The notes under the pieces were generated by a model. The model saw nothing but the letters and a program-made list of their open reading frames with translations, was not told where the DNA came from and did no database searches. A program made the translations under genes and the position numbers. From Enterococcus sp. CSURQ0835 (lineage in GTDB: Bacteria > Bacillota > Bacilli > Lactobacillales > Enterococcaceae), in contig NZ_CACSLH010000008.1 of the NCBI RefSeq assembly GCF_902706605.1, positions 1-64,000 of the forward strand: 64,000 nucleotides of DNA, given 5' to 3'. Below, piece by piece: positions 19,192 to 26,776 of the stretch (its first letter is position 1; each line of letters starts with the position of its first letter).

Positions 19192-19956
19192 TTAATAAGT
19201 TCCTTCTTTCCCTTGTGAAGTCAATAGCTCTGGACCATTTTTCGTGATCGCTAATGTATGTTCATATTGACAGCTGATGCCACCATCGTGCGTGTAGGCC
19301 GTCCAGCCGTTCGGGTCCATTTTCATTTTCCAATCACCCGTATTGATCATCGGTTCGATCGTGATGACCATGCCTTCTCGCAAACGCAACCCTTTGCCGG
19401 CTTCACCGTAATGAGGCACAGCAGGTTCTTCATGGATCGTCGGCCCGATCCCGTGACCGATAAAATCACGAACAACGGAAAAACCTTCTCCTTCTGCATA
19501 CGTTTGGATCGCATGACCGATGTCGCCGATCCGTTTGCCGACTTGCGCTTGTTCGATCCCAAGGTACAACGCCTTTTTGGTTACCGCCATCAATTTTTCG
19601 ATCTCAGGTGTGACTTGCCCGACTGCATAGGCCCAACAAGAGTCAGACATCGCGCCTTTGTATTCGACACACAGATCGACTTTGATCAAATCACCATCTT
19701 TCAATGGTTTTTTGCGGGGGAAGCCGTGACAGATCTCTGAATTGATGCTGCAACACGTTGCATACTTGTACCCTTCATAACCGATTTGAGCGGCTTTACC
19801 GCCATGGCTTTCGATAAAGTCGCGGACAAAGACTTCAATGTCCCAACTTGAAATGCCGGGTTTGATAAATTCACGCAAGTGACGATGAACATCGGCTAAT
19901 AACGCACCAGATTCTTTCATCATTTCGATCTCGCGAGGTGATTTTAATGTGATCAT
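19192..19956 (-). CDS. map: Methionine aminopeptidase, type I
   Basis: Removes the initiator methionine from new proteins in the cytoplasm. It is 254 residues, the type I length without the zinc-finger extension. The five metal ligands of the pita-bread fold can be placed: Asp in KVDLCVEYKG, Asp in MSDSCWAYAVG, His in FIGHGIGPTIHE, Glu in ITIEPMI and Glu in QYEHTLAIT. It has its own promoter (19990-20018), and the YihY gene follows closely. Flavodoxin is divergent on the other side. Confidence 0.95.
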   Translation of the reverse strand: MITLKSPREIEMMKESGALLADVHRHLREFIKPGISSWDIEVFVRDFIESHGGKAAQIGYEGYKYATCCSINSEICHGFPRKKPLKDGDLIKVDLCVEYKGAMSDSCWAYAVGQVTPEIEKLMAVTKKALYLGIEQAQVGKRIGDIGHAIQTYAEGEGFSVVRDFIGHGIGPTIHEEPAVPHYGEAGKGLRLREGMVITIEPMINTGDWKMKMDPNGWTAYTHDGGISCQYEHTLAITKNGPELLTSQGKEGTY

Positions 19957-19989
19957 ATTCTCATTCGTCTCCTTTATTTCTCATAATTT

Positions 19990-20018
19990 ATTTTACCATA
20001 GTCCTTTTTACTGAACAA
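19990..20018 (-). promoter_or_regulatory. Promoter of map
   Basis: On the minus strand, -35 TTGTTC (20013-20018), a 17-base spacer, and -10 TAAAAT (19990-19995) preceded by an extended TGG. It lies 33 bases upstream of the map start. Confidence 0.65.
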
Positions 20019-20057
20019 ATCAGTCCCTTGAGGATTTTATTTTAAAAAGTCTTTTGC

Positions 20058-20063
20058 TATAAT
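20058..20063 (+). promoter_or_regulatory. Extended -10 promoter of the flavodoxin gene
   Basis: TATAAT preceded by TGC (extended -10) with only a weak -35-like TTTATT 16 bases upstream. It lies 39 bases before the TTG start. Together with the map promoter it makes a compact divergent regulatory region. Confidence 0.6.
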
Positions 20064-20102
20064 CAGCTAGTGAAACAAAGATTTAAGGAGGAGGAATTTC
20101 TT

Positions 20103-20546
20103 TTGACATTAGCAAAAATCGTTTATGCCAGCATGACCGGTAATACCGAAGAGATCGCCGACATCGTGGCTGAAGCGTTGGAAGATTTAGAGTTAGAAGT
20201 TGAGATCGATGAATGTACGCAAGTCGATGCAGCCGACTTTGAAGCAGCTGACATTTGTGTCGTAGCGACTTATACTTACGGTGACGGCGACCTGCCTGAT
20301 GAGATCGTTGACTTTTATGAAGATCTACAAGAGCTGGATCTTTCTGGTAAAATCTTTGGAGTCTGCGGATCAGGTGATACGTTTTACGATTACTACTGCA
20401 AATCAGTCGATGACTTTGAAGCAGCCTTTTTGAAAACCGGAGCCACTAAAGGTGCCGAAAGTGTGAAAGTCGAAATGGCCGCCGAAGAAGAAGACATCGA
20501 AAACTTAGAAGCGTTTGCCAAAAAGCTCGTAACCGCTGCTTCATAA
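20103..20546 (+). CDS. Flavodoxin
   Basis: A 147-residue short-chain flavodoxin, an FMN-binding electron carrier. The phosphate-binding loop is YASMTGNTEEIA near residue 7, an aromatic-rich YTYGDGDLP loop at about residue 58 covers the isoalloxazine ring, and SGDTFYDYY closes the site. The protein is very acidic, as usual. The start is a TTG at 20103, because AGGAGGAGG lies 6-8 bases upstream; an upstream ATG at 20070 would lie over this Shine-Dalgarno region. It is monocistronic, with its own promoter and a strong terminator. Confidence 0.92.
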   Translation: MTLAKIVYASMTGNTEEIADIVAEALEDLELEVEIDECTQVDAADFEAADICVVATYTYGDGDLPDEIVDFYEDLQELDLSGKIFGVCGSGDTFYDYYCKSVDDFEAAFLKTGATKGAESVKVEMAAEEEDIENLEAFAKKLVTAAS

Positions 20547-20631
20547 AACAAGCGACCCTTTTTGCAGGGAACTTTGAACTAGGAACGAGCAATTTATTTT
20601 TTGTCCTTGCCAATTTGATTTATGATCGTCA

Positions 20632-20667
20632 ATCGCCTTGCGTAACAAACGTAAGGCGATTTTTTTG
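20632..20667 (+). terminator. Terminator after flavodoxin
   Basis: The stem ATCGCCTTGCG/CGTAAGGCGAT has a short TAACAAA loop region and is followed by seven Ts. It cleanly separates flavodoxin from the aminopeptidase unit. The stretch from 20547 to 20631 shows nothing else. Confidence 0.85.
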
Positions 20668-20701
20668 TGAAGTGCAAGTACGCGTGAGTAGTCCGCTTCT
20701 T

Positions 20702-20730
20702 TTGTTTTCACCAAATCGGCATGGTACTAT
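20702..20730 (+). promoter_or_regulatory. Promoter of the aminopeptidase-glycosylase operon
   Basis: -35 TTGTTT (20702-20707), a 17-base spacer ending in TGG, and -10 TACTAT (20725-20730). It lies 28 bases before the ATG at 20758. Confidence 0.6.
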
Positions 20731-20757
20731 GGAGAAAATGAATTGGAGGGATTTTTA

Positions 20758-21993
20758 ATGGTGAAAGATTTCCAAGAAAAATTAAAAAAATATGCGCATC
20801 TGATCGTAAAAGTCGGGGTCAATGTCCAACCAGCTGATACTGTCGTCGTCTACGCCAGCGTCGACCAAGCACCACTAGCTCGTTTGGTTACCCAAGAAGC
20901 TTATCAATTAGGTGCCGGCCAAGTCATCGTGCAGTGGAATGATGATCTGATCCAAAAAGAATTTTTAAGTCAGGCTGCTGAAAAATATTTGACGGAGATC
21001 CCTGAATATAAAAAATTAGAAGCTGAAACCTTTGCTAAAGAACGTGTGACGCGGATCAGTATCGTCTCCCAAGATCCAGATGCGTTAAAAGCAGTCGATG
21101 CTAAGCGGGTGGCAACTTATCAACAAGCACGCGGCAAAGCCTTGCAACCCGTCATGGAAGCAACCCAATCCAACAAATTACGCTGGACAGTCGTAGCAGC
21201 GGCTAGTCCTGCTTGGGCGAAAAAAGTTTTCCCTGAATTAGATTCCACTGAAGCACAAGTGGATGCACTTTGGGAAGAAATTTTCAAAACGACTCGGATC
21301 GATCAAGCAGATCCTGTCAAAGCTTGGCAAGTCCACGATCAAAAGATGCGCGAGCAAGCAGCTAAATTGAACCAAGAACAATTTTCTGCCCTGCACTACA
21401 CTGCGCCTGGAACGGACATCACAATCGGGTTGCCGAAAAATCATTTGTGGGAAGGCGCTGGGAGTTTTGCGGCCGATGGTAATGAATTTATGGCGAACAT
21501 GCCGACTGAAGAAGTCTTCACTGCACCTGATCGCAATCGGGTCGATGGCACGATCGTCAGCACAAAACCATTGAGCTATGCCGGCACGACTTTGATCGAT
21601 ATGAAATTTACCTTTAAAGCAGGGAAAGTCGTTGATTTTTCTGCTAAAGAAGGCCAAGAAGTCCTAGCCTCGCTGTTAGACATCGATGAAGGGGCGCGCC
21701 ACTTAGGTGAGGTCGCTCTCGTTCCCGATCCTTCCCCCATCTCACAATCGGGGATCACTTTTTTCAACACTTTGTTTGATGAAAATGCTTCGAATCACTT
21801 AGCATTAGGCGCAGCTTATCCATTTAGTATCGAAGGCGGCACCGAGATGACACCAGAAGAATTAAAACAAGCCGGCTTAAACAGCAGTCAAACCCATGTC
21901 GACTTCATGGTCGGCTCAGCTGAGATGAACATCGACGGCATTCGAGAAGACGGGAGCCGCGTGCCGATTTTTCGAAACGGTGACTGGGCTTAA
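20758..21993 (+). CDS. M29 family aminopeptidase (AmpS/PepS type)
   Basis: A 411-residue cytoplasmic metallo-aminopeptidase that trims N-terminal residues from peptides. The M29 signature lies in the C-terminal half: GEVALVP with a Glu ligand, FFNTLFDENASNHLALG with Glu and His ligands, and THVDFMVG with His and Asp ligands. The N-terminal domain is the typical alpha/beta cap. TTGGAGGG precedes the ATG at 20758; reading from a TTG at 20743 would use the RBS itself as codons. The next gene begins right after the stop, so the two are translationally coupled. Confidence 0.92.
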   Translation: MVKDFQEKLKKYAHLIVKVGVNVQPADTVVVYASVDQAPLARLVTQEAYQLGAGQVIVQWNDDLIQKEFLSQAAEKYLTEIPEYKKLEAETFAKERVTRISIVSQDPDALKAVDAKRVATYQQARGKALQPVMEATQSNKLRWTVVAAASPAWAKKVFPELDSTEAQVDALWEEIFKTTRIDQADPVKAWQVHDQKMREQAAKLNQEQFSALHYTAPGTDITIGLPKNHLWEGAGSFAADGNEFMANMPTEEVFTAPDRNRVDGTIVSTKPLSYAGTTLIDMKFTFKAGKVVDFSAKEGQEVLASLLDIDEGARHLGEVALVPDPSPISQSGITFFNTLFDENASNHLALGAAYPFSIEGGTEMTPEELKQAGLNSSQTHVDFMVGSAEMNIDGIREDGSRVPIFRNGDWA

Positions 21994-22629
21994 GTGAAAC
22001 TGACCGTCTCTCAGTTGTATGAAAAAATGTTCGCCCACATGGGGCCGCAAGGTTGGTGGCCGGCCGAAAATAAAATCGAGATCTGCCTCGGCGCGATTTT
22101 AGTCCAAAACACCGCCTGGGCAAATGTTGACAAGTCGCTAGAAAATTTAAAACCCGTGACCAACTTTGAAGGTGAAAAAGTTGCGGCGTTGTCTCAACTT
22201 GAACTGATCGAGCTGATCCGTCCCAGCGGCTTTTATCAAACTAAAAGTCGGGCGATCAAAGAATTATTCCAGCTGCTTGCCACATATGACTTTGATTTTA
22301 CTAAGCTCCGCCAGACATTTGGTCCTGATTTACGAAAAAAATTGCTGGCTCTACATGGTATCGGTGAAGAGACCGCGGACGTTTTGCTCCTGTATGTTTT
22401 TGATGTTCCGGTCTTTGTCGCCGATCGCTATGCTCAAAAATTATTTGCGGCTTTAGGTGTGGTCAGTAAAAATTATCATCACTTGCAGCAGCAAGTTTCA
22501 GTTGAGTTGACCTTAGCCCAAGCCCAAGAGTTTCACGGTTTGATCGATGAGTTTGGGAAACTTTATTTTAAAACTAAATCGTTTGCCGACAGCTTTTTAG
22601 CGGGCGACCAATTAGAGAGCAGGCTATAA
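21994..22629 (+). CDS. HhH-GPD family DNA glycosylase (endonuclease III / MagIII-like)
   Basis: A 211-residue base-excision repair enzyme candidate. LVQNTAW near residue 36 and the helix-hairpin-helix LLALHGIGEETADVLLLYV at about 115-133, followed by the catalytic-Asp region VFVADRYAQK, identify the HhH-GPD superfamily. The hairpin lacks the Lys of endonuclease III (GEETAD instead of GxxKTA), and there is no C-terminal four-cysteine Fe-S cluster. This resembles MagIII-type 3-methyladenine glycosylases, so a monofunctional alkylation-repair role is more likely than Nth lyase activity. The start is a GTG directly abutting the TAA of the aminopeptidase gene. The stop lies in the loop of the terminator. 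Confidence 0.8.
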   Translation: MKLTVSQLYEKMFAHMGPQGWWPAENKIEICLGAILVQNTAWANVDKSLENLKPVTNFEGEKVAALSQLELIELIRPSGFYQTKSRAIKELFQLLATYDFDFTKLRQTFGPDLRKKLLALHGIGEETADVLLLYVFDVPVFVADRYAQKLFAALGVVSKNYHHLQQQVSVELTLAQAQEFHGLIDEFGKLYFKTKSFADSFLAGDQLESRL

Positions 22630-22652
22630 ATCAGCGCCTGCTCTCTATTTTT
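22614..22652 (+). terminator. Terminator of the aminopeptidase-glycosylase operon
   Basis: A perfect 11-bp stem AGAGAGCAGGC/GCCTGCTCTCT (22614-22624 with 22636-22646) is followed by ATTTTT. The last codons and stop of the glycosylase gene are within the hairpin. Confidence 0.88.
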
Positions 22653-22698
22653 GCTCACTCAACATTAGTCCACACTTTTTGTTAGCGGTTACTTTTGT

Positions 22699-22704
22699 TA
22701 TACT
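22699..22704 (+). promoter_or_regulatory. -10 element of the zinc-ribbon gene
   Basis: TATACT preceded by TGT (extended -10) and a weak -35 TTTTGT about 16 bases upstream. It lies 22 bases before the ATG. Confidence 0.5.
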
Positions 22705-22725
22705 GAAAATAAAGGGAGTGATTCG

Positions 22726-23001
22726 ATGGAAGAAATGAATTTTTGTCAAAGTTGTGGCATGCTGTTGCCGGATGAAAGCCTGTATGGAACCGAAAAAGAC
22801 GGTAGTAAAACTCCAGAATATTGTACGTACTGTTATCAAGCTGGTGAATTTACCGAAGATGTCTCGATGGATGAGATGCTCGCCATCAGTTTGAAACACA
22901 TGAAAGAAGGCGGCGTTTTAGAACAGATGGGTCAAACCGAAGCCCAAGCCGAACAAATGATGAAAGAATTTTTCCCGCAATTGAAACGGTGGCAAAAATA
23001 A
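22726..23001 (+). CDS. Small zinc-ribbon protein
   Basis: A 91-residue protein with a single four-cysteine zinc ribbon: CQSCGM at about residue 7 and YCTYCY at about residue 36. A helical, Met- and Glu-rich C-terminus follows. It matches the putative zinc ribbon domain family (Zn_ribbon_2 type), whose function is not known. It is monocistronic, with an AAAGGGAG RBS, its own promoter and a terminator shared with the convergent tRNA gene. A regulatory or nucleic-acid-binding role is only a guess. Confidence 0.8.
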   Translation: MEEMNFCQSCGMLLPDESLYGTEKDGSKTPEYCTYCYQAGEFTEDVSMDEMLAISLKHMKEGGVLEQMGQTEAQAEQMMKEFFPQLKRWQK

Positions 23002-23052
23002 ACTAGACACGTGTCAACAGCAAGATTGCTCGGCTAACTAAAAGCAACTCAA

Positions 23053-23104
23053 CTAAAAAAGCCTCTCACCTTGCGCAACTTTCCAGCAAGGCGAGAGGCT
23101 TTTA
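23053..23104. terminator. Bidirectional terminator between the zinc-ribbon gene and tRNA-Arg
   Basis: The stem AAAGCCTCTC/GAGAGGCTTT with an inner CCTTGC/GCAAGG has A-rich flanks giving TTTTTT on the minus strand and TTTT on the plus strand. It can end both convergent transcripts. Confidence 0.85.
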
Positions 23105-23124
23105 AACTAGCAGAAGATCGGTAA

Positions 23125-23198
23125 CGTTCCTGACTGGAATCGAACCAGCGGCCTATCGCTTAGGAGGCGATCGCTCTATCCTACTGAGCTACAGGAAC
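23125..23198 (-). tRNA. tRNA-Arg(CCT)
   Basis: A 74-base cloverleaf on the minus strand. The acceptor GTTCCTG pairs with CAGGAAC, with G as the discriminator. The D arm contains AGCTCAGTAGGATAGAGC, the anticodon stem ATCGC/GCGAT encloses the loop CTCCTAA with anticodon CCT, and the T arm has GGTTCGATTCC. No CCA is encoded. It decodes AGG arginine codons, which are rare in low-GC Firmicutes. It has its own promoter just upstream and stands alone rather than in a tRNA cluster. Confidence 0.96.
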
Positions 23199-23209
23199 AA
23201 CTCTTCTTT

Positions 23210-23238
23210 ATTCTAGCTATTTCATAAAATTTACGCAA
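23210..23238 (-). promoter_or_regulatory. Promoter of tRNA-Arg
   Basis: On the minus strand, -35 TTGCGT (23233-23238), a 17-base spacer, and -10 TAGAAT (23210-23215). The -10 ends 11 bases before the mature tRNA 5' end, so the leader is only a few bases. Confidence 0.65.
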
Positions 23239-23254
23239 GCAGAAAAAACAAACA

Positions 23255-24439
23255 TCATTTTTTCCGACGAGTTTGCTTTTTAGCCGGTTTGCTTTTCGAA
23301 ATCTTTTTCTTGGGTTTTGGCTGGCTTTCTTTTGCTGGTAGTTCGCTGACGATTTCACCACCGTGTAAAAAGATCTCCTGCAACTCGATCCCCAGTTTAC
23401 GCGTTTCTTTCTGGGCGGCTTTCACTTCATGAGGCGCTAACAATGAGATCACAGTGCCAGCTTTGCCCATTCGTCCAACGCGGCCAGCACGATGCGTGTA
23501 ACTATCAGCTGTCTGGGGAAAATCCGCATTGACGACAAAGGGCAGATCTGCGATGTCTAACCCGCGACTCGCTAGATCCGTTGTCAACAATCCTTGTGCA
23601 TGCCGCTTTTTAAATTGATCGATCGCTAATTTCCGTAACGCTTTTGATTCATCAGAAGCTAAACTAGCGATCGGTAAGCCGTGAAAAGCTAATTTTTGTT
23701 CCGCCGCGCCAAGATCGGCAACTTGATTGAAAAAAATCATTCCCCAAAAACTGTCCATGTTTAATAAACGGCGCAAAGTATCGACTTTTTTACGTTGTGA
23801 AACTTCGACATAATAATGGGCGACCTCACCTTGACTATCGTCTTCTTGACTGACATCGACGACCACAAGTTCTGGCTCTAACGCCTGCAACTGTGCTAAG
23901 ACATGATCAGCGGTGGCTGAAAAATACAAATGTTGCGTATCCTTCAACGTGCTTTGCAAGATCCCGCCGATCAATTCTTGACTGCCTAACAATTGGTCGA
24001 CTTCATCAAAGACGATCGTTTGGATATTCGGGGCTTTGATTTTTTTACTTTTCAATAATTCCAACACTCGACCAGGTGTTCCAACTAGCAGTTCGGGTTT
24101 TTTCTTCAATCCTTCTTGTTGACGTTTGACATTAGCGCCGCCGATCAACGCTTGGACTTTCATCCCTGACCCCATAAGCCACGTGCGGGCGACTTCAACG
24201 ACTTGCATGGCTAGTTCTTGTGAGGAAGTCAAAATCAACACTTGACTTGGCTCACCTACTGTTAACCGATTCAACAACGGTAACAAATACGCCAATGTTT
24301 TTCCACTACCCGTCGGCGCCACACCGACCAAACTTTTTCCCGTGGTGATCGGTTCGAAAACTTTTTCTTGGATCAATGCTGGCTTGGTAAAACCAGCTTG
24401 TTCCCAGTTCGTTTGTAAAAATGGTGCTAATTTCGGCAT
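23255..24439 (-). CDS. DEAD-box ATP-dependent RNA helicase (DEVD variant)
   Basis: A 394-residue RNA helicase for remodelling ribosomal or messenger RNA. Motifs in order are GFTKPALIQ (Q motif), APTGSGKT (I), GTPGRVLEL (Ib), FDEVDQLL (II, DEVD rather than DEAD), SATA (III) and YTHRAGRVGRMGK (VI). The C-terminus is a short, very basic tail (KPKKKISKSKPAKK) rather than a folded RNA-binding domain, as in the small YfmL-type helicases of Bacillus. It is the last protein gene of the sfsA-oxidoreductase-helicase unit. GAGGAAAATT precedes the ATG. Confidence 0.9.
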   Translation of the reverse strand: MPKLAPFLQTNWEQAGFTKPALIQEKVFEPITTGKSLVGVAPTGSGKTLAYLLPLLNRLTVGEPSQVLILTSSQELAMQVVEVARTWLMGSGMKVQALIGGANVKRQQEGLKKKPELLVGTPGRVLELLKSKKIKAPNIQTIVFDEVDQLLGSQELIGGILQSTLKDTQHLYFSATADHVLAQLQALEPELVVVDVSQEDDSQGEVAHYYVEVSQRKKVDTLRRLLNMDSFWGMIFFNQVADLGAAEQKLAFHGLPIASLASDESKALRKLAIDQFKKRHAQGLLTTDLASRGLDIADLPFVVNADFPQTADSYTHRAGRVGRMGKAGTVISLLAPHEVKAAQKETRKLGIELQEIFLHGGEIVSELPAKESQPKPKKKISKSKPAKKQTRRKK

Positions 24440-24448
24440 AATTTTCCT

Positions 24449-25450
24449 CTATTTCTCGTCGGCGTCAAAAACGACACCGGCATTTTTTCGCATATCGTAC
24501 ACGACTTGATTGACGTTGCGGGCCAGTTCCACCCATTCTTCGTATAACAAGCCTAAATTTTTGTCATCCGGGTGTTCAATCACATTGGCAAAATCTCTTG
24601 CTTCTTCCACCATCGGATTTTCTAACGCATGGATGGCCATTTTTTCACTACGACCGGCTTCCCGATTATGGAACGTCGCTTCACTGATGGAATTGATCGC
24701 ATCTAGCGTCAACGTTCCAAAATCAAAATAGATCTCAGACGGTTGGTAGCTGTCGCCGATTTTGCCCGTCCGGATCGTCACGTCAAAATCTTCATACCGC
24801 AAGACGCCGGTTCCCATCCCGTCGACACCAGTTGGCAATAACCGACCAAAGTACAACGACTCTTTAGGCATGCCAAACCAAGCGACAGCGGCATAGATCG
24901 GATAGACGCCAAGATCAACTAACGCGCCACCAGAAAAATGCGGCGAGAAAATGTTGGGCTCTTCACCTGCTAACACAAGATCATAGCGCGAAGAATATTT
25001 CATAAAACTAAAATCCGCCCCGATGATCCGATCTTTTAATGGTAAAAAGTCGTCAATTTTTTTAAACGCTTGTTCATGGATGTTGCGGGCCGCTTCAAAG
25101 AAAAAGACACGTTTTTGATTCACGAGCTCGATGATCGTATCCATTTCTTTTGGCGTTGAAAAGGCGGGCTTTTCTACGATAACATTTTTTCCAGCTTCGA
25201 TCGCTTGTTTTGCTTGTTCAAAGTGTAAACTATTGGGGGACGCGATGTAAACCGTATCGACATGTGCGAGCTTGAAAAAAGTTTCCAAGTCTGTCGCGTA
25301 TTCGACGTCACCGTATTTTTCACCGAACTTTTGCGCTGTTGCTAATTTTCTTGAATATACCGCAGCTAATTCATAGCGCCCCGTTTCCAGTGCGGCTTGC
25401 ACGAATTGATCTGTGATCCAGTTGGTCCCGATAATTCCTAAGTTGATCAT
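24449..25450 (-). CDS. Gfo/Idh/MocA family NAD(P)-dependent oxidoreductase
   Basis: A 333-residue two-domain dehydrogenase, probably acting on a sugar or inositol-like substrate. The N-terminal Rossmann fold starts INLGIIGTNWIT, and the EKPAF motif at about residue 92 contributes the conserved Lys and Pro next to the nicotinamide. The C-terminal alpha/beta domain carries GGGALVDLGVYPI-like residues with the catalytic Asp. The ATG at 25450 is used because AAAGGTGG lies 8 bases upstream; the six upstream codons overlap that RBS. The substrate cannot be predicted: the neighbours (sfsA and a helicase) give no pathway. Confidence 0.88.
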   Translation of the reverse strand: MINLGIIGTNWITDQFVQAALETGRYELAAVYSRKLATAQKFGEKYGDVEYATDLETFFKLAHVDTVYIASPNSLHFEQAKQAIEAGKNVIVEKPAFSTPKEMDTIIELVNQKRVFFFEAARNIHEQAFKKIDDFLPLKDRIIGADFSFMKYSSRYDLVLAGEEPNIFSPHFSGGALVDLGVYPIYAAVAWFGMPKESLYFGRLLPTGVDGMGTGVLRYEDFDVTIRTGKIGDSYQPSEIYFDFGTLTLDAINSISEATFHNREAGRSEKMAIHALENPMVEEARDFANVIEHPDDKNLGLLYEEWVELARNVNQVVYDMRKNAGVVFDADEK

Positions 25451-25464
25451 AACTGTTCCACCTT

Positions 25465-26193
25465 TCATTGATTGGGATCGTTAAAGGGATAGTCCAAGAC
25501 AAAAGGCACTGCGCCTTTGACTGTGATACTATCTGCCGTTACATGACAATTATACGCTAAAACGGTCACGCCGTCTTGTTCAGCTTTTGTGATCGCTGTT
25601 TGCAATGTCGGCTGCATCGTTTGATTGATCGTCGCAAGCGTGATCGGTTCAAATTGTACGATGAACAACAAATAATTTTTGTAGCCTTCTGCTTGTGCTT
25701 GTCGCAACTCATTCACGTGTTTCAAGCCCCGCAATGTAGGCGCATCAGGGAATGCTCCGATCAATTGATTTTCCAAAGTCATGCCTTTGACTTCGACAAA
25801 ACCGCGTTCCTGTCGCTCCGTTTCAAAATAAAGATCAAACTTTGAGCGATCGTAAGTATACTCGCGTTTTAATCCAGTGATCGCACCGGCTAAGCCAGGC
25901 AATTTTATTTTTCCGCTCAAAATATTCTCGGCTGCTAATGCATTGGGAATTTGAGAATCAATGTTGATCCACAATGCGCCTTTTTTGATCGCCACTAGAT
26001 CGTAATCCGTTTTACGTTTTGGAGATGCCTGGTAGTTCAATGCGACCGTAGCTCCGGGTAAAAAAACTTCTTTGCCTCGGCCGGTATTTTTGACATGGGC
26101 GATCACTTCTTGTCCGTCCCGTAAGACACAGTGAGCAATAAAGCGATTGGGTCGGCTTAAAAAAGTTGCGATTTGGCTGGCTTCATACTGCAT
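25465..26193 (-). CDS. sfsA: SfsA family protein (sugar fermentation stimulation protein A homologue)
   Basis: A 242-residue SfsA family member. The N-terminal OB-like part reads RFIAHCVLRDGQEVIAHVKN, and the central FVEVKGMTL and FPDAPTLRGLKHV motifs contain the conserved Glu-Val-Lys and Asp residues of a nuclease-like fold. The E. coli protein was linked to maltose metabolism and DNA binding; its actual function is still unclear. The ATG at 26193 is chosen over an in-frame TTG at 26208. It heads the minus-strand unit and faces an inverted repeat (26244-26269) in the shared promoter region with the divergent DUF4828-type gene. Confidence 0.9.
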   Translation of the reverse strand: MQYEASQIATFLSRPNRFIAHCVLRDGQEVIAHVKNTGRGKEVFLPGATVALNYQASPKRKTDYDLVAIKKGALWINIDSQIPNALAAENILSGKIKLPGLAGAITGLKREYTYDRSKFDLYFETERQERGFVEVKGMTLENQLIGAFPDAPTLRGLKHVNELRQAQAEGYKNYLLFIVQFEPITLATINQTMQPTLQTAITKAEQDGVTVLAYNCHVTADSITVKGAVPFVLDYPFNDPNQ

Positions 26194-26243
26194 TTTTTTC
26201 ACTTCCAATTGTTAAATAGTCCTTAAGGCTGATAGTAAATCAT

Positions 26244-26269
26244 TTGACTTTATTATATAGTAAAGTCAA
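26244..26269. promoter_or_regulatory. 9-bp inverted repeat, candidate operator between sfsA and the DUF4828-type gene
   Basis: TTGACTTTA (26244-26252) and TAAAGTCAA (26261-26269) are a perfect inverted repeat with an 8-base AT-rich spacer. On the minus strand the spacer and right arm contain a TATAAT-like -10 with TTGAAA 15 bases upstream, so the repeat overlaps the core promoter of sfsA. A dimeric regulator binding here could control both divergent genes. I do not recognise the regulator. Confidence 0.5.
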
Positions 26270-26296
26270 GTATTTCAAGGGAAAGGAGCTCCGAAA

Positions 26297-26668
26297 ATGA
26301 AAATAAAATGGCCGTTTTTTCTAGGTGCCTCCGTTTTATTAGGCGCAGTCAGTACTACTGCTCTTCATACGACTGAAAAACAACAAACGAAAGATCTGAT
26401 CGCCCGCTACGTTGGCACATGGACCTTTGCATATCCAAAAGAAAAATCGACACACACACTGACGATCTATCCCGATCTTTCAATCACGATTGATAATAAA
26501 GCGGTTGTTTATCAATTGATCGAACTTAGCGAAATGAAATTTGCGATCCAAGATCAACTGGGCTACCATTTATTGATCCAAACTGAAAACGGTCTCCCGG
26601 CGACGATCTATGATGAAGCGGACGATGTGACGATGCCGATCACGCTCGTAACTGAAATCGAAAGCTAA
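26297..26668 (+). CDS. Small exported protein, DUF4828 type
   Basis: A 123-residue protein with an N-terminal hydrophobic signal or anchor (IKWPFFLGASVLLGAVS) and then a beta-rich domain of about 90 residues beginning YVGTWTFAYP. The GTW start and alternating strands suggest a small lipocalin-like barrel. It resembles DUF4828 proteins of enterococci and lactobacilli, whose function is unknown. The RBS is AAAGGAG. It is monocistronic between the inverted repeat and a strong terminator. Confidence 0.7.
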   Translation: MKIKWPFFLGASVLLGAVSTTALHTTEKQQTKDLIARYVGTWTFAYPKEKSTHTLTIYPDLSITIDNKAVVYQLIELSEMKFAIQDQLGYHLLIQTENGLPATIYDEADDVTMPITLVTEIES

Positions 26669-26717
26669 CGAAGCGACTGAATTCGTTAAAGCTATGCTCT
26701 TATTTTTATACTAAAGC

Positions 26718-26763
26718 GACCTCCCACCATTAGATTATTCGTCTAATGCTGGGAGGTCTTTTT
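26718..26763 (+). terminator. Terminator after the DUF4828-type gene
   Basis: GACCTCCCA/TGGGAGGTC (26718-26726 with 26750-26758) and the inner ATTAGA/TCTAAT form a long stem followed by TTTTT on the plus strand. It sits between convergent genes (DUF4828 type and gltD). Confidence 0.85.
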
Positions 26764-26776
26764 GTGACTGAATCAT

